Positions 10,646 through 22,623 of a stretch of DNA of 64,000 bases are shown one piece after another; positions within the stretch are counted from its first letter, which is position 1, and each line of letters starts with the position of its first letter. Below the pieces are notes generated by a model. It was not told where the DNA came from. It did not search any database and saw only the letters and a program-made list of their open reading frames with translations. The stretch is taken from positions 682,001-746,000 of the forward strand of contig JAIWNF010000014.1 in assembly GCA_025093555.1 (NCBI GenBank). Reading direction: 5' to 3'. Origin of the DNA: Circinella umbellata. Its lineage: Eukaryota > Mucoromycota > Mucoromycetes > Mucorales > Lichtheimiaceae. The position numbers and the translations under genes are program-made.

Positions 10646-13600
10646 ATGGTTGCAACACGTAAAAGATTGCTCTGCTTGTCATGTAAGAAAGTCAATGTAT
10701 TTTATTTTAATAAAATTAAAGATAATTGCTAGTATTTTAATCTATTTGGTATATATATTTATATAGCTATAGCTGCCATACTCCTTTCTAGCAGGAGTTT
10801 TGCAAGCGACGAGTTAGCGGAATCGAGTACGACGCCAGACGATCAACATGTATGATCCCGAATATAGACCAACAATAAAAAAAAAGACAAATTTATATTT
10901 TAATCTCGAATATATATGATTATATAGACGCTAAATGCTCAAGTTGAACAACACCATGACCCAAGCACAACAATCAATCCTGAAGAACAAGGTACCGGTT
11001 ACGGTGATGTTCGGTGGTTGTGGTATGTGGCGGGAAATAATATGCTTAATAATAAATTACGGGGTTAAATTATATATAGGTCAATTATTATATCGAGTTG
11101 CTTTACAGTATTTAAATGCTATTGAAAACAGCGCATCGATCACAACAAAAGGTGGAGATCAATCATCTGAATCAACAAACGCTTTTGATTCAGCTTTAAC
11201 AGCTGTCAGAACCATTGTATCTGGCTTTTGGACAACCAATAATGATGAGGATAGCGATGAAAAGAAGAAAGAGAAAGATAGATTCACAATGACAAAAGTG
11301 TCCCCAACCATCGAGAATAGTGAACGATTGCGTATTGCCACAACAATGTTGGAGAAAGCTGGCATGACTTATGGCAATGATGATGCATTGTTTTTACTTG
11401 CTGAAATTAACTTTGTAAATAATATTTTTTTATTTGAGTGAAAGAAAAAGAGCCATCTGCATTAAGTTTTATATTTTCGCTCTAACTTAACAATTTAGTA
11501 TTCAAAATATACACACCCACGAAATTATTCCGCTGCATTTGATTATTATTATGAGCTTGCTTCTGTCGGTAATGCAACAGCACAACAAATGATTGGATTT
11601 ATGTATGCTACAGGTATTGGAAATGTTGTTAAACGAGATCAAGCACAAGCATTATTATATCATACATTTGCTGCGCATGGAAGCGATACTACTGCAGAGA
11701 TGACTCTTGGTTATCGGCATTTGTCGGGAATTGGAACAGAACAAAAATGTGAAGATGCCATTTACTATTATCAACGAGTTGCCGAAAAAGGTATTTTTTA
11801 TTATATATATACTGTCTGTTGTTGCTACTTTATGGTTGCTATGGTTACACCAATAATTTAATTTTTATTTTCATTTGTTAGCTATCAATTATTATCTTTC
11901 AGGGCCACCTGGAGGATACGCACCTCCATTACCAAAAATACGACTTTCAGATGAAGTAGGTGGTGTTTATGGTTATGGTGCGAGTGTAATGACAGATAAG
12001 AGGTATCGCCCAAATAGCGCAACATCTGAACGGACAGTTAGTATTGAAGAAGTGCTACAATATTGGAGATATTTGGCACAAACTAAAGGGGATTTCGAAG
12101 CACAGGTAAACTAATAAATAATATGTATAAAAGAATAAAAAAAAAATCAACTTCTTAGTTCGGTCTTTTTACTTATACATATAATTTTATATAGCTTATG
12201 CTTGGTCAAATTTATTATCAAGGAACTCGAAGTATACGTCAAGATTTTCAAGAAGCACATTACTTTTTTGAACAAGTGATTGATAAACTTCCGTCAGGAA
12301 AAATTACAGAAGCATTTTTGAATAATAAACGCGGAAGAGCGATTGGTCAAGCTGCAGGATACTTGGGGAAAATGTATAGAAGAGGCGAAGGTGTCGATGT
12401 GGATCCAGAAAGAGCTTACCAATGGTTTTATTTAGGCTCAGAGTTGAATGATTCTATTTCTCAAAATGGATTAGGAATGATGCATCTGGAAGGTGTTGTG
12501 GTTCCAAAGGTACAAAAAAATATTTAAATCAAATAGAACCTAAAAAGAGCAGTTCATATGTTAACGCCATTTATTCAAATGATGTGGTCACTATTGTTAG
12601 AGTCGTGATAAAGCGATTGATTATTTTAAACGTGCTGTTAATCAAGATAATCCAGATGCACAAGTAAACCTTGCTGTTGAATATGTCAATCAAGAAAGTA
12701 CACTTTCCAATGCAATTAGATTATTCACTTTGGCAGCAGAAGCTAAACATCCTTTAGCACAATGGTATTTGGCACAACTTCATCAAGCTGGTATTGGTCT
12801 TAATCCATCATGTCAAGTGGCTGTATCGGTAAAATATCGTTTTCTTTTGTGTAACGCGTGAAAAAAAACACAGAGCGATATTAATATAATCGAAATGATG
12901 CTATTAGTTTTATAAATCTATTGCTGAGCGATGTGATTGGCACAACCCTACTGTTGAAACAGCATACAACGATTATATGAATGGCGACACTGAAAGTGCA
13001 TTACTGCATTATATGCTTGCCGCTGAACGCGGATATGAAATTGCTCAATCCAATGTTGCTTACATACTGGATACAGGTGAAAACCAAGAAAAGCTGTAAC
13101 AGCGATCAATAAATTATGTCATTTTATTTCAGATATACTAACAACTCAAATTAAAATACATATATATATAGATACTCAACTTTTAAGTGTGAAGAATATG
13201 TTTGGATTAACGGAAGCACCATCACGAGACCAAGATTCTGAACAATATGCATTGATTTATTGGTCACGATCAGCGAACCAGAACAACGTGGACTCCCGTG
13301 TCAAAATGGGGGATTACTATTTCCGTGGGATTGGCACTGAAATTGATTATGAAAAAGCAGCAGCATGTTATCAAATAGCTGCAGAAATTGAATTATCACC
13401 TATGGCAATGTGGAATTTAGGATGGATGTACGAAAATGGACTTGGGGTGATCAAGGATTTCCATTTGGCCAAGCGTTTTTATGATAATGCGTTATCTATG
13501 AATCCTGATGCTTATTTACCTGTCAAATTATCACTCGCAAAACTTTATTTACGATACTACTGGGGATGGATCACGAGAACAGAAGTGGGTCAAGATCTAA

Positions 13601-14205
13601 TGCATGAAAGCAAGACATCTGGGGGAGGGGGGGCAGCGGATGATGATAGTAATAAAGATGAGAGCATTGTTACTGATCGAACGAGAGTAAACCATCACCA
13701 TGCTGCAGATAATGCAGCAGCCAAGGCAGCACAGGAAGTACGTCGACGACAAGAAATTGAAGCATATGAATATGAACGTGCTCATTGGGAAATTAGTTCA
13801 GAAGAAGAGTTACGGAGGAAATATAGCAAACATCTTAAACGCCTGGAACGAGAAGAAAGTGATGATTTTATGGATCCAAACTTTGGTCGTAGTGATTATT
13901 CAGATGATGATGATGATAATGATGATTATTCTGAAGAGGATGAATTAATTGAAAGCTTAATGATCCTTGGATTATGTCTTTTAGTCGGTTGGTTAGTTTA
14001 TATGCGGCAATTCCGATTTGGTAATAATAACAACAATAATCTCAATAATGCTGTAAATAATAATAATAATAACCAAGAAATTCCAGCTGGACAAAGACAC
14101 CCTCGATCTCCTGTACCTCCTCCAACATCGGCAACACCCAATGTACAACCAAATCAAGATCCGTCCCAAACAATCCCTCACAATAACAATAATAATAATA
14201 ACTAA
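10646..14205 (+). CDS. HRD3: Hrd3/SEL1L, SEL1-repeat subunit of the ER-associated degradation ubiquitin ligase
   Basis: Ten exons: 10646..10682, 10767..10849, 10928..10991, 11080..11414, 11499..11790, 11882..12105, 12195..12509, 12601..12828, 12908..13076 and 13172..14205; 926 residues. The N-terminus is a signal peptide split by intron 1 (basic start, then CLSSIAAILLSS). Many SEL1 repeats follow (for example MIGFMYATGIGN, GEGVDVDPERAYQWFYLGS, LGWMYENGLGV). An acidic stretch and one transmembrane helix at about 843-863 (LMILGLCLLVGWLVYM) precede an Asn/Pro-rich tail. This is the Hrd3/SEL1L layout: the lumenal repeats recruit misfolded glycoproteins to the Hrd1 ligase. Yeast Hrd3 is 833 residues. 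The end of exon 3 is uncertain: I used a weak GTACCG donor because the nearby consensus GTATGT gives the wrong frame. Confidence 0.88.
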
Positions 14206-15743
14206 TAATATATTTCTTTATCATATTTTTCTCTAGCATTGTAATTCTTTCACTTATCCTCCGTCTTTAACATTTAGTGGAATTAATTGTTTCGCTATAA
14301 AATTTGTAACCCTTTTTTTCTTGCCTCTAAGTCCAATAACACTCACCACAAAATATATATCAATTTTCATTTCCCCCCTCATGTTCTTGCTTGAGTTCAC
14401 CGTATGCTATCTACGTCATTCTTTATATACATATACAGTGGAACCGCGAAGCGAAAATTAGCGAAGTATCTTTTACTAGGTATTGCATGTTAACATATTA
14501 TTATTTTTCATAAACTGATATATTGCGAAGTTACTGAAAAATGAAAGTTAACGGGGTCCTATTGTATGATTTTTCAATGGACCACCAAATGTAGACAGTA
14601 ACCTTTCTTTTTTTTTTGTTTCATATCTAAAATGATACTGTTTTTATACAGTGAATGGATGGGTATTGATTATGCCGATATAAATGTGAAAAAAAGAAAA
14701 ATACGTATAGGTAGAAATAAATATCAGTGAAGTTATCCCCGTTTTGAGACTCCATATACGTTAAACAATGCTTTTTCAGTCCTACTTGTATCTATTATTG
14801 ATAAATAATAATAACTCCTAGCCTCAGAGTACAATTTCATACAATCTTATTGAAAGTATTATATATAGTATATAATTTTTCATTTTATTATACAACAGTG
14901 CAGTTTCAACAGCATATAATAAAACATAATAAAATTTATTCATATTAAATAAAGTTTTATATGGTAGTATATTTATAATAACTATAAAAATTATATGCAT
15001 AGAAGATCCTACAAAAAACGAAGTATTATAAACATTTTAGACGGAAATAGAGGTGAGGTTACGTACTACAACAAAAGATTTTCCTGACCTGGCTAGAATA
15101 TTAAGGTATTTAGGTTCTGAGAGAAGCCCACAGCACAACAAATCTATTGATCCCGATCCGAGGGAGATTTGGATAAGAGACATGATTGCGTTGTAATCGT
15201 CTTCTGGGATGCTGGACCATAGATCTTCACTCAATGAATGATATAGGCACTACAGTAGAACCATGATCTTAGACTGAAAACGATACAACTTCTACTAGAC
15301 TATTGTTAATCAGGTTAATAACATCGCTAATTATCGCATTTCTTTTGTTCTTCCAAAGAGTACATTTATGGTTACACATGTGATAAGGATAAAATATTTT
15401 TGATGGAAATATCAATCACTTGAGCAAATGATATGATAGGTAATTATAAGATACAATGTTTACTTAATCTCATATGACGTCATTCAAATAAAAAAAAAGG
15501 TTTCTTTTATAATATATGTATATTATATTAAATTTGTATAAAAAGAATTGAGTGTTACTTTTTTTTTTATCTTTTCAATGTATACTAATGAAAAAAAAAA
15601 AGAGAATGGAGAGGGGGGGCTGGGAAACGGGAAAAAATATAAACAAAAACTAGGATGATTTTTTTTTTGATAAAAACCACATATATATCACTTAGGGCCT
15701 ATAATAAAACTATGTATATAATAAAAATATCCTCCAATTATCT
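14206..15743. other. Convergent intergenic region with a MITE-like insertion
   Basis: About 1.5 kb between the HRD3 stop and the PHB2 stop. It contains the MITE-like element listed separately (14434-14566), then AT-rich DNA. A 66-codon open frame at 15037-15234 (-) has no ATG at its start; its beginning faintly recalls the tail of Tc1/mariner transposases but is too weak to call. No RNA gene recognised. Confidence 0.5.
14434..14566. mobile_element. Candidate 133-bp pogo/Tc1-type MITE
   Basis: Starts TA + CAGTGGAACCGCGAAGCG and ends GGGGTCCTATTG + TA. The right end is an imperfect inverted copy of the left (10 of 14 bases when TA and the outer 12 bases are compared), flanked on both sides by TA, the target of Tc1/mariner/pogo transposases. 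GCGAAG(T) recurs inside both ends. There is no coding capacity, so it would be a non-autonomous remnant. Degenerate ends lower confidence. Confidence 0.45.
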
Positions 15744-16863
15744 TTATTTGCTCTTGACATCCTTAGCATTAACATTAGAGTTGACGTTAAGCAACAAAGT
15801 ATCCGAATCCAACATGACTCTGTTACCAGATCGCGAGATGATAGTAGCGATTTCACGAGCAGCTTCAATTCGCTTAAGTTCCAAGAAGCCAGGCTTGTTC
15901 TTAATAGCTTCACCAATAAGTTCGGCGGATTTAGCTTCACCCTGTGCGCGAACAATGATAGATTGCTTCTCTTGGCGAGCTTTGTCAACAATGAAAGCAG
16001 CACGTTGTGCTTCTTGTTGAGCAATTTGCTTAGCTTCAACAGCAGATTCGAAGACAGGAGAGAAACCGACGTGAGTGATGGAAACGTCATCCAAGATAAT
16101 GTTGAAACGAAGAGCACGACGAACCAAGTTTTCACGGACAAGACGCGAGACACGTTCACGTTGGGTAATAAGTTGCGAGGCAGTGAATTGAGCTACAACG
16201 GACTTGAGAACTTCATTGACAATCGAGGGAAGGATACGTTCATCATAGTCTTGACCGAGGGTACGGTAGACAGTGGCTAACGAGTCAACGCGGGGCTTGG
16301 ACAAGACACGACAAGTAATGTTGACCATTTGCAAATCTAAATCATTTCACATTCGCACAATTGTTAATTCTTTTTCTTCTACATTTCCTCTCTTCTCTTT
16401 CTTATTGAACTGAAAGTATTCTTACCCTTGGTACCAGTAAGCGAGGCAACATTGCGGGGCTTAGCACGGACATCGTAGACAATAGGTGTTTCGAACCAGG
16501 GAATAACAAAATGAGTACCTTCGTTGTAAACAGTGTTTTGAACACCAAAAAGACGAGTATATTTGATAGCTCTGTGACCACCATCAACTATAATAGTAAT
16601 AGCCAATTTGCATTGTTGTCAGTAATTTTCCCCGATTATAATATCTTTGTAATCTTGTTATTTTTGTTTTGTTTTTTTTTTTGTAAACAACAATTTAGTT
16701 TGTAAAATTAATTTATTTTACCGTTAAAGAGGGAGGCATTAACGCCATAACCCAAACCACCGAGAACGACAAGAGCACCAGCGGCTGATCCTAAACCTTT
16801 TCCTGAACCTTTAGGGAAGACAGATCCCAATTTCTTAGCGGCCTCCTTTGCCTGTTGAGCCAT
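15744..16863 (-). CDS. PHB2: Prohibitin-2
   Basis: Three exons, complement(join(15744..16336,16426..16587,16722..16863)), 298 residues. An N-terminal hydrophobic anchor (about 24-44, rich in Gly/Ala/Leu) is followed by the SPFH/band-7 domain and the coiled-coil region. EAKQIAQQEAQRA, VRAQGEAKSAELIGEAI and SGNRVMLDSDTLLLN identify the Phb2 type rather than Phb1. Phb1 and Phb2 form alternating ring complexes in the mitochondrial inner membrane that scaffold m-AAA proteases and maintain cristae. Length matches family members (yeast Phb2 310, human 299). Convergent with HRD3. Identification is firm. Confidence 0.97.
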
Positions 16864-18757
16864 TGCTTATTTTGTATATGTGTATAGAGGTTGAAGTGAG
16901 TGAGTGGAGTTAATGTTTTTGTAGAAGTCCCCAAATTCAAAAAGCGTGACTCGGGCGGAGGCTTGGAATCGTGTATAATTTCATTTTCGCGCAGGGTGGG
17001 AAGCATACATTCCGAATAATGTATCGGAGGAACATATTTCTCGTACCGCGTTTTTTTTTGTTCGTTGACCACATATTAAACTTGAAAACTTGAAGGTAGC
17101 TATGGGGCCTTATTAGCATTCGACACATCATATTTTCAACTTTTATCATAACTCAACGAAAAAATAATTCACTAGGTTTATGTCATTTGTGTTATATTAA
17201 ATAAAAGTTTCATAACGATTGTTCCTTATTATTTTTTCACTTTCAAACCAAATTTGAAAATAGCACTAGATAGATAGGGACGATTTGTTATTGGCTCTGG
17301 TATGATAGGCGGGGTTGGAGCACTTTGGGGAAAAGAAACATTTAGCTTGACAGTGTAAAACTTGGTGTTTTGCTAGAGTAACTATAATTATACATGCAAT
17401 CCTCTGGTGATTTTTGTTTAAGCCATAGACATAGAATAACTGTATCCTTATATAATTAAAATATTTAAGTGCGTCTTGCGGTATATATAATATTTAAAGC
17501 ACTAACTAAATAAACTCATATATAGAACACGGTGATGATTATTAGGCTCCTCTATTTTATAACCAATAAATAATGTATCAGACCACACTAATGTTGCTGT
17601 CATGCTAGCTCAACTGACTCTTAAAAATATATGTGATAGGCCACAAAAAGTATATGCAACATCTAAGACGACTTTTATTTCCGTTTTTGCTTTCGTTAAT
17701 CCCATTAAAATAATATATAGGCTATCTACGTCATTAATATGTGGAGTATTAAGGGTTTATGAGTTGCTATTATAATATTACTAGTGCTGTGAGCTCTTTT
17801 TTCAAAAAGAAAAAAGTGGTACCAGCCGACCATGAATCTTCGCCTAGAAACGGAAGAAAATAACAGCATCCATAGTATACTAGCCGAATACCTTGGAATA
17901 GAAATATGTTTCTTTTGGCTCACATCATATAATATATAAAATGTGGCTTTTCTTCTTCATGCAACATAAATTCTTATTGCTATACATTTATAGTGACCTA
18001 TCTTCCTCCGTGTGCCTGTACCTGATAAAGTCGTAGATTAGTGAGCAAGCCAAAGTAATCATGCAACTTTTCATCTTTCTATAATTCATTAGGGGAGGGA
18101 GAATAAAATCAACTACTGTATGTATATGTTAAGCTAGAAGGAATATGCACAGGGTCATTTAATACGTAGGCTTCCGGTATAATTTAGTACACAGCAGCAA
18201 TGGTACGTATACTATGCTCTTATTAAATTAATTAAAAATACGTATGTATTCCCATAGCAATGCAGCTGGTTGTCATATCGCTTTTTGAATAAAAGCAGCG
18301 TACAGACATACACACGTAACTATAACTTTAAACACTTTGTCGATATGAACTAGATTAAAATCACCATCAAATGATTCAATTACATAAAATGTAAAACAAT
18401 GGCAAAAAAGAAATCTGTTTTTGTTAAAACTAAAAGCGGATAACTACCATGGTTGTCATGATTTACATATAAGTCGGTATAAACCAAAAAAGAAAAATAA
18501 AATAAGAATGGTAGAGTATAGCTATTAGGGGACATTGAGATTATAGATGATAATACGTAGTTAAAAGCAAAAGGGGAAAAAAGAGTAACTTCTGTATGTA
18601 TACATAACATGAAAATCGTCTCTCTGTTTCTCCTCTCTATGAATGTGTATCTGATGTATGTGTGTGTATGCAAGCGTATGTGTATGTGTATGTTTTCTAT
18701 TATACATTGTTTCATTACGTACGTAAGAAACAGAAAGATCGATATTAATTATATAAA
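16864..18757. other. Intergenic region upstream of PHB2
   Basis: About 1.9 kb between the PHB2 start and the 3' end of the seven-helix protein gene. Only short AT-type open frames are present. The PHB2 promoter should lie next to 16864-17200, where moderately GC-richer sequence is seen. I see no gene, repeat or RNA. Confidence 0.55.
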
Positions 18758-20939
18758 TTAATGTCGATCGTTGAGAATAAGACTTAATTTAGAAGAATAT
18801 TCTTGATGCACAATATCTTCCTCTATTATGCTGTCCTTTGCACTGCTCCCTCCTGACTGTTGTAATTGTAATTGTTGATGTTGTTGGCTTTGATGATATA
18901 TTGTCAGATTTCCTTCTTTATGTTTTTGCGCTATGGCCATAAGAGGAATTACATTGATGTTATCGATGTTATTATTACGTGATTCGCCATTAAGTGATGA
19001 AGAAGCTGTCCGAGATAATTCAATATCACCGCTCAAAATCGTAGTGACTGTACTGCTTTTAATTCCAGTTGTAATATCGCTATTTTTATTCTCTTGTCCC
19101 TGTAATTGGCCTTGATATTGCTTTTGATAAAAAACTTGTTGTTGTTTTAAATCAGCAAATGCATTACGACTTAATGTACCGATATCGTTATTTACACATG
19201 TTGAAGTATATGCTGAGTTATACATATTAGAACCGAATTCTTCATTGGATGATAGTGATTTAGTTTCTACTTTGATAATATTGGTACTTCTAGGACTGAT
19301 AAATTAAAGCATTGATAATAAAGTGTTAGAGGAAAAAGACTTTAAGAAGGATCATGAAAAGAAATGATTTAAAAAAAATCGATAGAAAAACAGCAATACA
19401 GTAGCTATGATACGTACTTGAAAGCAACGGTCAACTCAACAAAAAAAGTAGTGATGGGTCCAAGTAGCATAAAAGAACCCCCAAATGCCATGTTGCCAAC
19501 GGTGGATCTCATCATTTCAGTACGTAAGGCAGCATAGATAAATCCCATAGCTGCAAATAAAATAAGACAGGTGGAAATAAGAAACATTACGAAGCGAATC
19601 TAAATAATACATATTAGCATATATCAATAGAATCATTACCCTTCTTGACAAACGGTTCTTTTTATACAATTATTTAGAGTCTGATGAAATCAGAATAATT
19701 GTATATAATACAGTAAAGAATAGTAAAATATCTGAATTATACCTTAATAATACCAGTTCTAATTGCATCGAATCTAGGACCTCCAGCGTTGAATTTTTCA
19801 AGATGTGCGGTTAAGATACGGCACAATCGTGTCCCCGAATATAAGACAGTAAATGCGAGCGTGCAACAATGAAGGGACCAAATAAAATAATGAATTCGAA
19901 CAAGAATTTCGGCAACTTTCATGTTCGTGGTTATTAAGTAACCAATGATTAAGCACATAGGCTCATTAATGAGAAACGGACCCAAAAATATACTTGTACC
20001 GACAATATCAACTACCCGTGGAGATGGTAGCCATCCTGTTGAAATTGCTTTGTGGCTCTGATTATTGCGTAATAAGACAAGGAAACACAATAAACAGTAA
20101 TGAATGATCAGCTATATATATAATGAAATGAAAACATTCTTTTTCTAACTTACATCAGCCAGCGTCTGTGCCATTCCAATCAAATAGAGTGCGAAAGCAC
20201 CATATCCAAAAGGCCAAGCAATTTCAAAAAACCCTATAATAATGAAAATAATAATATCTACTTAGTTTATTGTTTCTTTCTGTTCAATAATTTGTCTCGC
20301 AGGAATATCTGATGTGATATTCCTATAAGCGTCGTCAATTATAACTTACACATTAGCGCTAAAAAGTTACCAGGTACAGCATTGGAAATCAAAATGGCAG
20401 ACTGAATCAGGCGGACTTAAATAGTAGAATTGGTGTCATGTCACGCAAAAGCAAAATATTTTCAAGCAGGGTTATGTTTTGTGTAACTTACGTGTGTTAA
20501 ACATGGTAAGACAGAGAAGCATGGATTCGATAGGTTTAGGGCGCAGGCATCCTCGAACACCAGTTGTATCGAAGAAGCGCTGACCTTTGATGATTACTCG
20601 CTTATATAATAGCACAAGAGCTATAAACAGTAGAAAATCGACACATAAAAAGGATCCAAAGAAAATGACATGTTGGTGTTGAAGTTAATATAGGCAGTTT
20701 TTTTTACTGTTGTTAAAATGTTCGCCATTGTTGTTTTTCTATTTACCAATAACTATGACAACAATAGATATTGCGATATTGATATAATTGATAACAAGTC
20801 CAGTAAATTCTTCTTCACAATCATAAGTATGAATACGCCAATCACAATGGCATTCTCCATTATCAAAGCAATAACGATCAAAGGTACTTTCGACTAACTG
20901 CATAATATTCTTCTCAGCAAATAAAAAGATGGTTTTCAT
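18758..20939 (-). CDS. Seven-transmembrane, GPCR-like membrane protein of unknown function
   Basis: Seven exons, complement(join(18758..19295,19418..19599,19743..20111,20154..20233,20350..20415,20492..20620,20747..20939)), 518 residues; all joins are GT-AG and keep frame. A short N-terminal segment with five cysteines (CFDNGECHCDWRIHTYDC) is followed by seven hydrophobic segments: ISIVVIVIG, then around ESMLLCLTMF, GAFALYLIGMAQ, TSIFLGPFLINEPM, FIWSLHCCTLAF, FLISTCLILFAAMGF and FMLLGPITTFFVEL. The remaining ~170 residues form a hydrophilic, Ser/Asn/Gln-rich cytoplasmic tail (QLQLQQ, QHQQL). This layout (short Cys-rich outside, seven helices, long tail) resembles G-protein-coupled receptors, but I recognise no known GPCR class signature. 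Ligand and partner unknown. The intron-exon model is well supported; the function is not. Confidence 0.7.
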
Positions 20940-21014
20940 TCAATATATATATATATATATATATCAACGAAAAAAGAAGAGAAAAAAAGAAATGAAATAA
21001 ATTAGAAATAAAAT

Positions 21015-21040
21015 AGAGAGAGAGAGAGAGAGAGAGAGAG
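21015..21040. repeat. (AG)13 microsatellite
   Basis: Thirteen perfect AG units about 75 bases upstream of the start codon of the seven-helix gene, hence probably in its promoter or 5' leader; on the transcribed sense it is a (CT)n pyrimidine run. Confidence 0.95.
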
Positions 21041-22247
21041 AAATGAAGAAATGATTGACGAATATCTTATTGCAATATTCAAAGAAGTGACTCTACGTAG
21101 TTCCTTCTTCACGATTTGTAATACCGATATGATTGTGATGTTCATTCTGTACTCAAGTAGGATGTATGTCTTTTATGTGGGTTTTACCTTGTAAAACTTG
21201 ACATCAGTTGGGGTGGGATCAGGGATCAGGCGGATGGTGTGGATAATATAGGTCCCGGAATGGGATATAAGAGCGCGGATTGCATCTTCTCCGTGAAAGT
21301 CTGTATTTTTTTTATTGATTTCAAAAGTCAAGCAACAATGTATCTTGTTTACATTTAGTTAATATTATATTCTAGTATCTCTTAATTTGTTCAATGAGCC
21401 TCATGTTTTATATAGCTATTAATATTTCTCTTTTTGTCTTATAAATCTGAAAATTTGGCTTCAATGTAAAATAAACGATTTTTGGTGGCGTTGGATAAAT
21501 AAAAAGAAAAGAGCCACTGTGACAATAAGTACCCTGTAATTGATCTTTTTTCCGTTATACAATGGAGAAGCATACATATGCTGTAGAAAAATTAAACGTG
21601 GTTCTATTCTAATGTTATTTTATTATTGTAACAAATTCATTCTTCCACCTCATACAAATAATTATTTAAAAGTATGCATATCAATCCCTCTCGCCGGTAG
21701 CATAGGTATTTTATTGGGTATTTTACAATGAATTAGTCTAGACTATAAGTGAATTAGTTATGTATGCATAATAAAAATACTTCTTTGGATTATCACGAGA
21801 TATTATTAAACTGGCTTTGAACACAAAAAAAATTAGACATAAGACCCATTTTTATCTCTTGTCTGATTTATACTATAAACCATAACTCTTATTAATAATA
21901 GGTACAATACTTCCCATGTGGTACTTTTTTTTGTTATTATACTTGTGTACATAATAGCATGAGTCTCTCTAATTTCTTGCTACGTAAAATTATAAAGCCA
22001 ATAATTTGAGTTACAGAAAGTTTTAGAAGAACTGTAATTTACTTTCCAGTAAGGGAATTTTGATCAATCTGCATGCAACTAATAACCCTCAAACTTCTTT
22101 CTTTACATCAGCCCCGACATACTCGCTCCTCTGTCCCAATTATGGGAATAGATGTACAATTTTGTAACACCGTGATTGTTTTGAGTTCAAACTTAAAAAA
22201 ATTGATGCAGTCGTTATTATAATAATTATTATATTATGTAGTAAAAA

Positions 22248-22248
<1 letters not shown>

Positions 22249-22280
<32 letters not shown>
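22249..22280. repeat. (TG)16 microsatellite
   Basis: Sixteen perfect TG units just beyond the 3' end of SEN1, with no coding role. Confidence 0.95.
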
Positions 22281-22283
<3 letters not shown>

Positions 22284-22427
22284 ATGTAGTAATTTATGTA
22301 CATCTATTTACAATAATTGACACGTTGTCAAAAGAAAAAAAAAGATATTACAAGAAACCTCTTTTCCATCTCTACCAGTTTTTTCTTTTTGAATAGAGAT
22401 TATCTTTGGTATTAATTTAATTTTCGC

Positions 22428-22582
22428 TTAACGATGCCTATGGATATCATCCAGAAGATCATCAAAAGACTTTTTAGGTTGTTTTGGTCTTGTGTCGGTG
22501 TTGTGGGCGGATTTTTGTTGCTCGTTACGCCGAATCTCACGCATTGCCTCCTTTGCAGCTTGATGCTATACAATATGAAGAG

Positions 22583-22623
<41 letters not shown>

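Larger units (their letters stand above)
20940..22427. other. Intergenic region with two dinucleotide microsatellites
   Basis: About 1.5 kb between the start of the seven-helix gene and the SEN1 stop. It holds an (AG)13 run at 21015-21040 and a (TG)16 run at 22249-22280. The short open frame at 21540-21731 has no support. No gene recognised. Confidence 0.6.

Noticed and set aside
15037..15234. Possible Tc1/mariner transposase tail (SEDLWSSIPEDDYNAIM)
   Set aside because: Only about 20 residues look similar, the frame has no ATG, no DDE motifs are nearby and no terminal repeats bracket it.
14406..17735. A shared 15-mer GCTATCTACGTCATT at about 14406 and 17721
   Set aside because: One or two repeated 15-mers are expected by chance in 64 kb of AT-biased DNA, and the flanks do not extend the match.
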